DNA of 64,000 bases from Sepiola atlantica (lineage: Eukaryota; Mollusca; Cephalopoda; Sepiida; Sepiolidae), in NCBI GenBank assembly GCA_963556195.1, contig OY744519.1:103623500-103687499 (forward strand), given 5' to 3'. Shown piece after piece: positions 12,297 to 22,950 of the stretch. The translations under genes were made by a program, and so were the position numbers. The number at the start of each line of letters is the position of its first letter. Position 1 is the stretch's first letter. The notes below the pieces were generated by a model, which saw nothing but the letters and a program-made list of their open reading frames with translations, was not told where the DNA came from and made no database searches.

Positions 12297-12348
<52 letters not shown>
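12297..12348. repeat. GA microsatellite
   Basis: About 26 consecutive GA dinucleotides directly beside the LINE fragment at 12030-12220. Confidence 0.95.
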
Positions 12349-12352
<4 letters not shown>

Positions 12353-12499
12353 CTGATTCTTACCGTTATGTCCTGGGTGCTTGTGTATACAAACATCGAA
12401 TAAAAGGTGCTTCTAAAAGAAGAAAAAAGAAAAGGTTTATTGAATTTGCAATCAATCAATCAGAGAGATGGAGAGTCAACTGAAAAACACTTGACTTGC

Positions 12500-12680
12500 A
12501 AGTTTTGATTAAGGTGTAGTATCTGTTCTCTTCTTTACTGGAGCAATTTTTATTTTTGTCCCATCCAGAATGCCTCTTTTTTTTTTTTAGAGCTGGATAT
12601 CCCACACATTAAAAAGGATCTTGTGTCTAACTTTGCCCTTGTGGAGCAACAAGTAAATGGGGACTCTTGATTCCAGATTA
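12500..12680 (+). mobile_element. SINE-like family B copy
   Basis: Shares gtagtatctgtt, ttgtcccatccaga, then agctggatatcccacac and cttgtgtctaactttgccc, ending in a caagtaaatgggga tail. The same order is seen in reverse at 24420-24510, 45425-45610 and 48110-48310. No pol III boxes were securely identified, so the SINE label is provisional. Confidence 0.5.
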
Positions 12681-12889
12681 TTTTTTTAAAAATCCCTGAT
12701 TCCTGCAAAAAATACTGTTGTGAATTGATGCTTTTTTATTACAGAAATGCATACGAACGTTTGTGATAGGGGAAAGAAATATCATTATTGATCAAATGTA
12801 TTTTGTAATTGACGAATTAAATATTAATAACATGGCTACCTAACAACGCCCAGGGCCCTAATTTCCATAATCTTTTTTTTTTACTATCG

Positions 12890-13340
12890 AAGTCATCATC
12901 AAGAGCCACTCTAGGATAAAGGTTAATGGGGTGGGATTGATTTCCAGCCGAAACATGAAGAACACTATGGAAGTACTACCATTGATCAATGATATGAACT
13001 GTATTTGATTACTTATGCGATGGTCCATGACAAGAATTTATTGATATTGGATTTGAAGATGACCAAGTTGTAATCAGCAGGGAAGCAGTCCTGTGGCAAT
13101 CTGTTCCACAGGGAGAAGCCCTTGTAAAGGAAAATTCTGCCTAATGCTAAGCATGTGGAGGGAAAAGGGAAAGTCTTTTTTTCGTTGTGGTAGGAAGACG
13201 AGTTCCTGCTGTGAATGTCTTACAAGGAGGAACCAAAGACTGGGGCTCAGTTGTACTGGAGCTCAGTCGTGCACCTTTCATGGAAATAACGATAGAGTAG
13301 AGAGACACTAGCAGCATCTATTCTGTGAGAAAAATTTGAC
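12890..13340 (-). mobile_element. LINE ORF2 C-terminal fragment
   Basis: Reverse complement of the region encodes decayed pieces of the LINE C-terminus, including a CFPADYN-like segment at about 13070 and FQIQ near 13040. It parallels 20565-20890 and 28620-29125 over several hundred bases. A C10 run followed by a CA run at 13350-13380 borders it. Confidence 0.6.
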
Positions 13341-13734
13341 TCTTCATTCACACCCCCCCCCCCCCCACACACACACACAAAAAAAAAACCTTGATTCCTG
13401 CAAAAATTAGTCTTGAATAGACATTGTTTCTTTCCGGAAATGCAAACACTTGCGATAAGGAAAAGAAATTCTGTAATAATTAGATTCTATCAGGCGATCG
13501 TATTGATCAAATTTATTTTGTAATTGGCTGATTATTTATTTATAAGTAGCAGGGCTACCTGGCGTCGCTCGGGATCTAATTTCTATAAATTATGTAGATT
13601 ACAGAAAAAAATAAAGTAAAGCTAAACAATCTGCTTGATATTTGTAATTTGAGATGTGTATGTGACCTGACACTTTGTATTAGTAACATACCCATTTATA
13701 TAAAGTTAGGTATGTGCATATGCTTATATATTTC

Positions 13735-14335
13735 TAGTTATAGGATTCACTCCTAAACTATTTAACCGAAAATTATAAATTTTGAAACACAGCTGCTAGG
13801 CATAACGGTGGGAAATGTGGGCTATATTTAGTTTAATTTAGTTTCACACAAAGGGTGCAAAAAGGGATAGGAAGCCCTTCATAAAAATTCAGATACCTTC
13901 AATTTTTGTGAAATTTTAACAATAGGTATTAGACATCAATTAATAAATGTTCCCAAAAGTTCAGTTTCTTTGGAGGATTTTAAAGGCGGTTTCAGAGGCA
14001 TAATATGGGCTCAATCTCCTATTTAAAAATTCAAAAATATCAGATTTGCATTAAATTTGATTCATAATCATTATGCACCAATTAAGCAAGATTCCCTGAA
14101 TTTCAATTTCTTGTTAAGAACCCTTAAGCTTAAACCTTAAATGTTAGACATTTTCTAGAATCAAAATCATGTAATAGATTTTGATCAAAATTGGAATAAG
14201 GAGTCTCGACATGAGGTTTAGTAGCATTATATTTTTATTATAATCTTCATGATGAGATATAAAAGTGGTTCAAAACTGATCTGTTCAGAGAATTAATTTT
14301 ACCTGTTCTTGGGCGGGTATTTTTCTAGTATAATA
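13735..14335 (-). repeat. Dispersed repeat family C (minus copy)
   Basis: About 600 bases matching in reverse complement the copies at 21455-22075, 57571-58150 and 58665-59575. Shared landmarks are aggattcactcctaaacta at one end, caataggtattagacatcaa in the middle and acctgttcttgggcggg at the other. No protein frame survives. The family is not recognised. Confidence 0.8.
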
Positions 14336-14511
14336 TATATATGACGAAGTTTGGATGTTTGCTATTTCTGGAAATGTCAACGCTTGAGGTACGAAAAAAA
14401 AATGCCATAATAATCAGGTTATCTATTGGTCAAATCTATTTAAGAATAGTTTGGTTATTTATTGAAGAAATTGATTACTAATAACCAATGTGCTCATCTT
14501 TTTTTTTTACT

Positions 14512-14528
14512 TCTCTCTCTCTTTTTTC

Positions 14529-14590
<62 letters not shown>

Positions 14591-14625
14591 TCTTTTTTTA
14601 AGAAAGAGCAGAGAGAGAGAGAGGG
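14512..14625. repeat. CT/GA microsatellite able to form a hairpin
   Basis: A long CT run is followed by gctctttttttaagaaagagc and then GA repeats, so the CT strand can pair with the GA strand through a short loop near 14597-14602. The overlapping open frames are Ser/Leu or Arg/Glu repeats and not genes. Confidence 0.85.
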
Positions 14626-15059
14626 GGTTAATGAGATTGAAAGTTCATTATCATACCTTGATAGCTGCTTGCACCTGTACGCACCCTTTCCAGCCTGAGG
14701 GAACGCCCCCTGCAAATAAGTTATTTCATACATTGAAAAAGGACTAAGTGAAGACAAAACTGTTGAAAAACAGAGGACATGTATTCGGCATGATCTTCGT
14801 TCCAAATCACTGACAAGTGGGATGGGACGGGATGACAGAGATCGATAATATCTGTTTAATCAAATCTTAGCACATTTTAAAATAACATGTTCACACATGT
14901 GCTTCCAATGAACTGCTCAAATCTCTCTCTCACTCTTCCTTTGAGCCATGTGACCTCACATCCGTTTCTATCAATTCCCACAGTTTAGTAAATCTATCAT
15001 CAAATTCAGAAATTGACCCTGACTTAACTTTCATTTTCAACTGACCAATTTATATATCA

Positions 15060-15400
15060 GTTTACTCGCCCAACACAAGGAAGCAGCCCCGCGGTATTGT
15101 GTTCCACAGATTGAAGGTTCTCGGAAAGAAACTCTGTTCATGGACACTTCATTTGGTCATAATTTAGATCAAACAATGTTTTCTTATTAATGTTGTAAAC
15201 AATTGTTAACCCTTTTCTGTTCTGCCCTTGATCAGAGAAGGAAAAAAATCTTTTAAATTCTTTTTTTTTTTTGTCTCAGTTCAGAGAGTCTACTTTTGGG
15301 GGGCTGGATTTTCCCAACATTAAAAAAAAACGACATTATATCTAACTTAACGCACGTGGCGAAGCAAGTAAATAGAGAGTTGTTAACCTCTTCCTGAAAT
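15060..15400. mobile_element. LINE fragment (minus) followed by family B copy (plus)
   Basis: 15060-15160 carries the gaagcagccccgcggtattg and ggaaagaaactctgttcatg phrases typical of minus-strand LINE ends here. 15225-15400 carries the family B order: gctggattttcccaacatta, then atctaacttaacgca, then gcaagtaaatagagag. Confidence 0.5.
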
Positions 15401-15839
15401 TTTTTGAGGCTTTGTTTTCCTAATTACTTTAATCACACTAAATAATACTAAAATATATATCTTACTTCTGGGATTCAGTCATGTTTGCAAAAAATTATTT
15501 TTTTATTGTTCTAATTAGCTTTAATTTATAATTAACTGAACATGTCACTTATCTCTCTCTCTTAGCTATCTATGTATTTCTCTCACCCTCTCACTTTATG
15601 TTAATTCAACCTCTCTCTAATATTCTTAATGTCTTTGTGATCATTTAGAGAAAGAGTGATTTTTTTTTCAGCATCATCATCTAATTTGCATACGTTTGTC
15701 TGTACACACCACATTCACACATGTAAATTAGATGGCAAAATATTAAGTCTCTTTACTACTATTTAATAATAATAATAAAGACTAGTAGGACTTGTAGGAA
15801 TTCCATAGTTGTATCCTTCATTTGTTGTATATTGCTACC

Positions 15840-16085
15840 ATGTTTAAAAGGAGTTTGTGGCATATTTCCATTCTATGGAGATTCGATGCAAACGCAGACC
15901 TCACAATATTATTGTATCACCTTTGTTCGAACTGAAACATACTTAATGTAGTTTCAGAATATATCCGGTTATGGGGGGGGAGGGTCTATCTCAAAAACTC
16001 TTGTAGGAGTTTGACATATTTTCATTCTATGGACGTTTGGTGCGACACAGACCTCCACAATATTTGTACCATCTTTGGACAAAGC
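15840..16085 (+). repeat. Imperfect tandem duplication of about 160 bp
   Basis: The block around 15850-15920 (ggagtttgtggcatat, ttccattctatgga, cagacctc, caatatt) is repeated at about 16005-16075 with substitutions. The element type is not recognised. A G8 run separates them. Confidence 0.5.
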
Positions 16086-16413
16086 AGATACTACATTTTG
16101 ATTCTAGCCCAAAGGTCAAGAAATTGTATTTGACTTTTCGACACAATAGCGACATCAAACGAAATTTAAAAAATTACTTTTTTGCATTACATCATCGGCA
16201 ATTGGACGATCCCATCTTCAAAAACGGGGTGGAGAGTGATAACGTACGTATGAACATGAAATTACCTTAGAGCATTATGCAAATGATACAGAAGTAAACA
16301 GACCTATTAGTCCTGCAAGAATAATGTTCTAACAGATATGTCAGTTTATGAATTTTTTAATGAAATCAAAGTAAAATAGTCGTAGAGGTTGTGCCCAAAC
16401 GGTCATCAGTACG

Positions 16414-16447
<34 letters not shown>

Positions 16448-16864
16448 TTATTGCATGCATATACACATATATTATAAGGATATAATAAACATTGACGCCT
16501 CTGTATAGCTTAATTGCCATAGATATATTTTCATACTACTATATCTATATATATATATATTCTTTCTAATTAATAGCGAATTTAGCTATTAATTATTTTT
16601 TCACTATAAATACTCATATTTGTATAATTTTCCTTTGGAAAAAATTTTCTTCATGTTGTATAAGTATTTTCTTTTTTTTTTTTTTTACTCATGTGTTTTT
16701 TTTTCTATACTTGTACTCTGACAAGCTTTATTCCCCCTATTGTGTCCCTTTGTATGTTACTTTGTATGTGCACTGTTAGAAGTGGAATGTAATTAGCATA
16801 TTCCAACTCTCCCTCATCCTATTGAATTTTCTATATGACTGAGAGTGTATATATATATATATAT

Positions 16865-16984
16865 GTCATCCACATACAGACTGTTTCGCTGTTTCACAGC
16901 TCATCAGTGCGGCTAGACCAGTTAGTGTCTCAAGCCGGGATCGAAACGCAACCGTCGAGCTGACAATCGGCGATGCTAACCCCT

Positions 16985-17036
<52 letters not shown>
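16865..17036 (-). mobile_element. tRNA-derived SINE head with TA tract
   Basis: On the minus strand tggcataggggttagcatcg (A-box-like) is followed about 45 bases later by gtttcgatcccgg (B-box-like), matching the pol III internal promoter layout of a tRNA-derived SINE. A TA run at 16989-17036 lies 5-prime of it on that strand. A 3-prime body cannot be delimited. Confidence 0.6.
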
Positions 17037-17040
<4 letters not shown>

Positions 17041-17525
17041 TGATGCTATGTTCTAGCTTCAAAGTTAGTGTCTATACCCTGTGCTGATGAAGAGACTTGA
17101 GATCAATAAAAACCCATATCGTCTCAGAAACGATAGTACACAAAACTGTTGTTTATGTTGAATTCTTGGAATCTATGTAAATGATTATGGTGTGAATTTG
17201 TTTACCTAAAATCTACAATTATATATATATATGGGCAAAATGGAAGTCACCTAAATTTACTGACATAACACGTGCAAAAAAAAAGGATAACAAAATGAAA
17301 AAAGAAATTGATAACCAAAAAAACTAAAGAAAAAAGAAAATAACTGGACGAAAATAACAACAACGGTCAGTAAAAATATATACCTTAATTTTATGAATAG
17401 TTAGATTAATAATGATAGCCGATGATAAATGATTAGAAATATAAAAAGATAGGATACGTACATATTAAAAAGATGTAAAAGAACCATAATTCCATGTTTA
17501 AAAAAATATATGTATATATATATAT

Positions 17526-17700
17526 AGAATTATTAAAAGGAAAAAACTATACACACATTAAGGTTGTATACATTATAAATTATTTCGACCCTTTAATTAG
17601 GTCTCCTTAAACGTATAAACAAACACGTCAAAAAGGGTCGAAATAATTTATAATGTATACAACCTTAATGTGTGTATAGTTTTTTCCTTCTAATAATTCT
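17526..17700. repeat. MITE-like inverted repeat, near-perfect arms
   Basis: Arms of about 68 bases (17526-17593 and 17633-17700) are almost exact reverse complements around a loop of about 40 bases. Shared words are agaattatta, tacacacattaagg and tttcgaccctt. The high arm identity suggests recent insertion or conversion. No coding capacity. Confidence 0.9.
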
Positions 17701-17782
17701 GTTTTGCTCTGTTTAAAGGTACATTGAGCCCCTTTTATTCGGATTCTCAATGCAATATTGAAATCTACACACTGTATATATA

Positions 17783-18615
17783 TATTCCATGATAAATGCC
17801 AGTATACTGAAATCATATGCCCTTAATAGGGTTCAGATGAAAATTCATATACACTAAATGTACAAAAGCAAGGAAATTCCCAAAGTTTTACACTTTTATT
17901 GTCATTAATTAAGGGTATGACTACATATCAACCAAACCATTTCATTATCACATCACTACAGTATAAATCTCTATGCATGAGTGGATGAAGTGCGTGAGGT
18001 GCGCTGAAGAAAAATTCCTACCAGTAAAATACATAGCCCTGTTGTGCTCGCATACCCTTAATGACAATAAAAGTGTAAAAATTTGGGAATTTCTTTGCTT
18101 TTGTACATTTAGTGTATATGCATTTTCATCTTAACCCTATTAAGGGCATATGATTTCAGTATACTGGCATTTATCATGGAATGTCACTACTTTTGTAAAG
18201 GCTATGCCTCAATACAATGGTCATTTTTAAGTTTTTTTTTAATTTTCTGGAAAACTAAGGTATATGGTAAACTAAAATTTAAATGCCATCAACTAGACCC
18301 TAGAACCTCTATCTCTGCCAAAAATCAGCTGAATCAATCAAATAGTTGATGAGATACAGGGTGGCACATACGTACGTACGTACGTACACACGGATAACAC
18401 AAAATCATGCCTGACATTTCTGGATCTCTGGGTTGCCTTGACTAATGATGCTGAAATTCTACACACTTATAGAACCTATCAAAAAAAAAATTTGTGCAAA
18501 GTTTTAACTAATTTGGTTTATTGGTTTTTGAGTTATGATTGATCAAAGAAATGAGATTTCTAGCATAGGCCGTTTTTGAAGTCTATTAAGGGATAGAGCG
18601 CTCTCGCGCCTCCCT

Positions 18616-18618
<3 letters not shown>
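17783..18618 (+). mobile_element. Foldback-headed dispersed element E, copy 1
   Basis: The first 400 bases are an inverted repeat: 17784-17925 pairs with about 18049-18183 (shared catgataaatgccagtata and its complement). The right part contains an ACGT tetranucleotide run at about 18369-18386 and ends in gagcgctctcgcgcctccc. A nearly identical copy in the same orientation is at 62279-63116, differing by isolated substitutions. Family unknown; no protein frame. Confidence 0.85.
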
Positions 18619-18654
<36 letters not shown>

Positions 18655-19060
18655 TGATAATGAGTACTGACTGTAATTTGGGCTATAATCGCCAAGTTTT
18701 TGCATGTTTTTGAAGTTTTTTTAATTTGTTTTGTAGAATTTGCACTGAATAGAGCCACACCAAGAAAGAAAGAAATACATAGGAACATTTTGCAAATATC
18801 TTGATGTTAGCCGAAATAATTGTCTGCGAAATAAAACATAAGTTGTAAAAAATGACGTCAGTCTGTCCTCTGTGATATTGAACTACATAAAAATACTGAA
18901 TATAACATAGCTCTAGCTTTAAACTATTGAGCTATTATAAGTACTTTATGTTACAAAATAAAATATATATATATATAAATATATATATATTGATATATGG
19001 GTGTGTGTGTGTGTGAATCCATTTCTTTCTTTTATTCATTGTATTTTTCATTTTTTACAG

Positions 19061-19114
19061 AACCCTCTACCTGTTTGCTTGTCAGTGAAAGGGGTGTAAT
19101 CCTCTAAATGAGGT
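19061..19114 (+). other. 5-prime UTR part of the first SHC coding exon
   Basis: A pyrimidine-rich tract ending in tttttacag at 19060 is a good splice acceptor, so the exon probably begins at 19061, with one or more non-coding exons upstream that could not be found. An in-frame TGA at 19109-19111 lies just before the ATG at 19115, which excludes a longer N-terminus within this exon. Confidence 0.6.
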
Positions 19115-19155
19115 ATGGATCGGCGTTGGAAAAAAAACAAGTCGTCTGGAAATAA
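19108..19155 (+). CDS. Short upstream ORF overlapping the SHC start
   Basis: An ATG at 19108, seven bases before the SHC ATG, opens a 15-codon frame (MRYGSALEKKQVVWK) that ends at TAA 19153-19155 inside the SHC coding region in another frame. It is too short to claim as a protein. If the transcript starts upstream, ribosomes would meet this ATG first, so it could lower use of ATG 19115. Confidence 0.3.
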   Translation: MRYGSALEKKQVVWK

Positions 19156-19261
19156 TGGCGATTGGAACCGATCCAACAGTTTCATGAACAAACCCGAGGA
19201 TGGCTGGTTACACCGAGATGACCAGTTATTTTCTGATGCTGGTGTCTGTTATGGTGTACGG
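19115..19261 (+). CDS. Shc: SHC-family adaptor, coding exon 1 (gene spans 19115 to beyond 64000)
   Basis: Encodes residues 1-49, ending exactly at a codon before donor gtgagt. SHC proteins are cytoplasmic adaptors that bind phosphotyrosines of activated receptors through PTB and SH2 domains and pass the signal to Grb2-Ras. Residues 22-34 (SFMNKPEDGWLHR) match the SFVNKPTRGWLHP segment of mammalian p52 Shc, and AGVCYGVR starts the PTB fold like GPGVSYLVR. The first 20 residues are basic and Asn/Ser-rich without similarity. The start is fixed by an in-frame stop six bases upstream. The internal Met used for mammalian p46 (VMGPGV) is absent; Met24 is the next available start. Upstream lies a short overlapping ORF. 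The gene runs on the + strand with phase-compatible exons as far as 61414. Confidence 0.92.
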
Positions 19262-19354
19262 GTGAGTTTTCCTCCTTCATTTCATCTTATTCTATAGTTG
19301 TTTTTTTTCTTTCAAGCTTGTTGAATATAGGAACAACTGATTTTTAACAGAATT

Positions 19355-19700
19355 TTAAGTTTGAATTATTTGGACTACTGTTTTCATCTTGGATGTCGAA
19401 TTCCGGAATCTCATAACGTTTCGGCCGATGTGACCTCTGACCTTCTTCAGATGCGTCTTGTCAAACTTGGGAATCTGTACAGAATTTTGAACAGAACCCT
19501 TCATTTAACCCTCTTGGGCAACTTGCTCTTGTTCCGTCAGCCATGACCGAATAGAACTCTTAAGTAATACATAACTGTTATCTTAGTGAGGATTGAACCT
19601 TCAACTCACAGAAGACTGTCACTTACAACTGATTATTACTTAGCACTTGAGAAAATCATTTCGAATCGTCCAAATACTACAAATTATCAATCCTCATCTC
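19355..19700 (-). mobile_element. tRNA-headed SINE family A in intron 1
   Basis: Contains tttcggccgatgtgacctct, then gaacagaacccttcatttaa and gttccgtcagccatgac, in the order of the other family A copies, inside the 1182-bp intron between coding exons 1 and 2. The tRNA-like head is mutated near 19655. Confidence 0.7.
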
Positions 19701-19729
19701 AAATCTTCTGTTAAACGTTATTAAGGCAG

Positions 19730-19815
19730 GCAATCAATTGGTACAAATGGCTTAGTACCACATAATGTTACATCGCTGGACAGTAACCATTATACCATTT
19801 GTGAGACGATTTTAG
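19730..19815 (-). mobile_element. tRNA-like SINE head fragment
   Basis: The minus strand reads acaaatggtataatggttac, an A-box-like phrase also present at 25580-25705. No convincing B box follows, so only a short relic is claimed. Confidence 0.35.
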
Positions 19816-20443
19816 TTGAGTCGTCAGAAGGCTTCTTTTTCGGTTTGGGTCGACACACTGTGGAACAAGCTACCAGGAGTCATGGTCAGATTACAGGCAT
19901 CCAAATTTCAAGGCAGTGCTGAATGCATCATGGCCGCTGATCTTTGAATCATTACCCCCCTCACCTGAACAGAGGAGGACGAGAGGGGACGTGATTCTGG
20001 TGGACAACATCATCAACTGGAATTCCAGCACCAAGTTGTGATCTCCACGGGACTCAGCAAAATATGTACCATAGACACTTTCGTCTCAATAGAAGAAAGG
20101 CAGTATTCTCTGTCCGTGTTTTTGCTCTGTGGAACCGCCTGCCAGAGGATGGTGTGACGATTTCTACTGTATCCAGGTTTTAAGTCGCCTTGGACAAACA
20201 TTCAGATTCACAGTATATAGATGTACACATCTTCTGTCTTTTGACATGGCTTGTTGCATTTTGCTATTTTTTGCCAACAGATTTGATTTGATTTGATTTG
20301 ATTTATGAATCTTGAAGTAAAGAATAATAAAATTGGTTTCCTAAGAAACGTTAGATCTTAGCCCTGTAAACAATGTTTTGATATTTTCCGAATGTAATCT
20401 TGTCTGAAATTTTATTCAGTTTTTTTTTTTCTTTCTTCTTTAG

Positions 20444-20514
20444 TACTTGGGATGTGTGGAAGTGAAAGAATCTATGAGAACATTGGATTTTGAAACCAGG
20501 ACAAATTTAGCGAG
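20444..20514 (+). CDS. Shc: SHC coding exon 2 (PTB domain)
   Basis: 71 bases between acceptor ctttag and donor gtatgt, encoding residues 50-72 plus two bases of Arg73: YLGCVEVKESMRTLDF, then an ETRTNLA segment. It aligns with YMGCVEVLQSMRALDF of mammalian Shc. Arg61 in the SMR motif corresponds to Arg67 of p52, one of the phosphotyrosine-contacting residues of this PTB class. Confidence 0.93.
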
Positions 20515-20564
20515 GTATGTCCATTTTCTTTTTTTTGATCACTACTTACCAAAAGCAAGAGCCA

Positions 20565-20890
20565 CACGAGGATAAGAGTTAATGAGATGGGAATGATTGT
20601 CAGCCAAAACATCAGAAACATTATGGGAGTATTAACATTGATCAATGGTATGAACTACATTTGATTAATTTGTTTACATTGGATTTGAACACAACCCCAT
20701 TGTAATCAGTAGGGAAGCATTCTGTGGTAATGAGTCCCAAAGGTGGGAAGCTCTTGCGAAGAAGCTCTGTCCATGGGAAATTCTGCCTGATGCTAGGCAC
20801 ATAGAGGAAGTAAGGAAAGTTTTTTTTTGTGGTAGAAAGACGTGTTCTTGCTGTGAATGTGTTATAAGGAGTAAAATAAACATTATTATA
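20565..20890 (-). mobile_element. LINE ORF2 C-terminal fragment in intron 2
   Basis: Minus translation includes HGQSFFARASHLWDSLPQNA, a good match to the SFFPR..RLWNSLP signature of the LINE C-terminus, followed by a degenerate end. The copy is truncated and frameshifted. Confidence 0.65.
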
Positions 20891-20932
20891 TACTTTTATT
20901 TACTTAATTGATCACTCTGCCATCATTATTTC

Positions 20933-20937
<5 letters not shown>

Positions 20938-20969
<32 letters not shown>
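20938..20969. repeat. TA microsatellite
   Basis: Uninterrupted TA run of about 16 units next to a tRNA-like SINE head. Confidence 0.9.
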
Positions 20970-20972
<3 letters not shown>

Positions 20973-20994
20973 ATTTTTATTTATTTTATACGTA

Positions 20995-21127
20995 CATAAA
21001 AGTAATCCATGGACACGTGTTTCTGGCTCACAGCCGTCATCAACATGGCTAATTTAGACAAGGATCGAACCTTCGATATTGATGTCTATAGTCCAGCGTT
21101 TTACCATCGGACCAAGACGCCCTGTCT
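20995..21127 (-). mobile_element. tRNA-derived SINE head
   Basis: Minus strand: gggcgtcttggtccgatgg (A-box-like) followed about 40 bases later by gaaggttcgatcctt (B box). The arrangement supports a tRNA-derived pol III promoter. The flanking phrase tttattttatacgtacataaa appears on both sides (about 20978 and 21326), suggesting a duplicated junction. Confidence 0.6.
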
Positions 21128-21354
21128 AGAAATATATACGATTTTTATCACCTAAATATTTAATGTATTTTATGTAATTGTTTTTATTGGTGATTGCAGC
21201 GTTCGTTGTTTTTGCTTACTACTATTGCAGTTGTTTCACTTCCTAAGTGATTAAGATGCAGAAAATTGCATTATTAGTCACCCTTAACTTAATAAGACAT
21301 ATTTTTCGTTAATATATATATTTTTATTTATTTTATACGTACATAAATATATAT

Positions 21355-21362
21355 ATATACAC

Positions 21363-21421
<59 letters not shown>

Positions 21422-21452
21422 TATGTATGTATATATATATATATATATATAA
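21355..21452. repeat. TA/CA microsatellite
   Basis: Compound TA and CACA/CATA tract; the overlapping frame encodes only Tyr/Ile repeats. Confidence 0.9.
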
Positions 21453-21454
21453 CC

Positions 21455-22075
21455 TGTCCCAGGACAGGTAAAAAATTTATTCTCCGAACAGAACAGTTTT
21501 GCACCACTTTTATGTTTCATGAAGATTGAAATCACAATATAATGCTATTAAACTTTTGTCTAGGATACTTATTCCAATTTTAATCAAAATCCATTACATG
21601 ATTTTAATTCTAGAAAACGTCTTAAATGTAAGGTTTACGTTTAAGAGAGACTTAAGAAGAAATTGAAATTCAGGGAATCTTGCTTTATTAGTGTTTAATA
21701 ATGGATCAAATTTAATGCAAATCTGAAATATTTGCATTTTCAAATGGGAGGTTGTGCCTATATTATGCACCCTAAAAACACTTGAAAATACTTCACTGAA
21801 ACTGAAATTTAAGGAATATTTATTAATTAATGTCTAATACATATTGTTAAAATTTCACAAAAATCAGAGGTATGTATCTGAATTTTCATGAATGACTTCC
21901 ACCCCTTTGCATAAAACTAAACTAGCAGCTGTGTTCCAACATTCATAATTATCGGTTAATTAGTTTTGGAGTGAATCCTGTGCATACAGCTATATAAACA
22001 TATGCACATGCTTAACCTTATATAAATAGATGTGTGTGTAACTGAAAGTCATTTGGAAGAGATTGATCGAAGCTT
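21455..22075 (+). repeat. Dispersed repeat family C (plus copy) in intron 2
   Basis: Begins with cctgtcccaggacaggta and continues with gaacagttttgcaccactttt, attccaattttaatcaaaa and gtctaatacatattgtta, matching the copies at 13735-14335 (reverse), 57571-58150 and 58665-59575. No coding frame survives. Confidence 0.8.
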
Positions 22076-22464
22076 AAATATGTTTTTAATGTAAAACTAA
22101 AACATGTAATGAATCCAGAGCATTGAAATAATTAATATGAAATGTTTATATAATAAATACATTTGTGGTTAATTATATCTGAACCATAAGTTGTGATGTG
22201 TGTGTGTTTTTATTAGTGGGGAGGAGAGTATTCAAAGGACTAGAAGAAAATTTGATGAGAGAGGAAATAGTGGGAACAGATGAGAATATGTCAATTTTTC
22301 TTGACTTGAAAGAGAAGAAAAGTGTATGTATGCTTATATATATATGTACTGATACAGCATGGTTACATTGTTAGTAAAATCATAAACAAAGATTTTCTGC
22401 AAAGTTTGGGAGTGAGGGTTTTTTGGGTTTTTTTTTTAACTATTTCGACTTTTTCTGGATCTAT

Positions 22465-22546
22465 GGCTTGTTAGTAAAGTGGTCCAAGACAACACCCACG
22501 TTAGGCGGTCCCTCTTCAGAGGCACAGGTCTGGATCCTGTACAAAT
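22465..22546 (+). mobile_element. tRNA-Leu/Ser-like pseudo-tRNA or SINE head
   Basis: Contains ttgttagtaaagtggtcc like the D-arm of a long-variable-arm tRNA, a hairpin cctcttcagagg in the variable-arm position, and a T-arm with a 5-bp stem (acagg/cctgt) around tctggat. The anticodon arm does not fold well, so it is a pseudogene or SINE head, not a working tRNA. Confidence 0.4.
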
Positions 22547-22950
22547 CTCATTTTTTAACTTTGTGGTATTCTTTGCTTATTTACAGCCCTGCAGACTAAA
22601 TAATCACTTGTTTAGTAATATTATCTGCTCAAACAATAGCATTAACAAAAAAGCAGCTTAATACATAACATACTGTATACTGTTGGAAGTAAATTTCCAA
22701 TATAAATTGGGATATTTTCTGACACAAAAAAAAACAAGACCTTATAAAAAGTAAAGTAAGTATTTATCTAAAAACAATTACAGCCGTTTCTCCACAGTCA
22801 ACACAAACGGAACATTTTTAAAAAACATGTCCAAATTTTATCAGCAAATGCGTTCAATTAGGTTTCAGACACACCAGAATGAGCAAATACGAACTGGATG
22901 GATTTGGGTTGACACCAGTTTCTTTCACTTTCGGTTGAACTTGTAAACTA

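Noticed and set aside
22465..22546. Functional tRNA gene
   Set aside because: D- and T-arms are tRNA-like but the anticodon stem does not pair and the acceptor stem is not evident.
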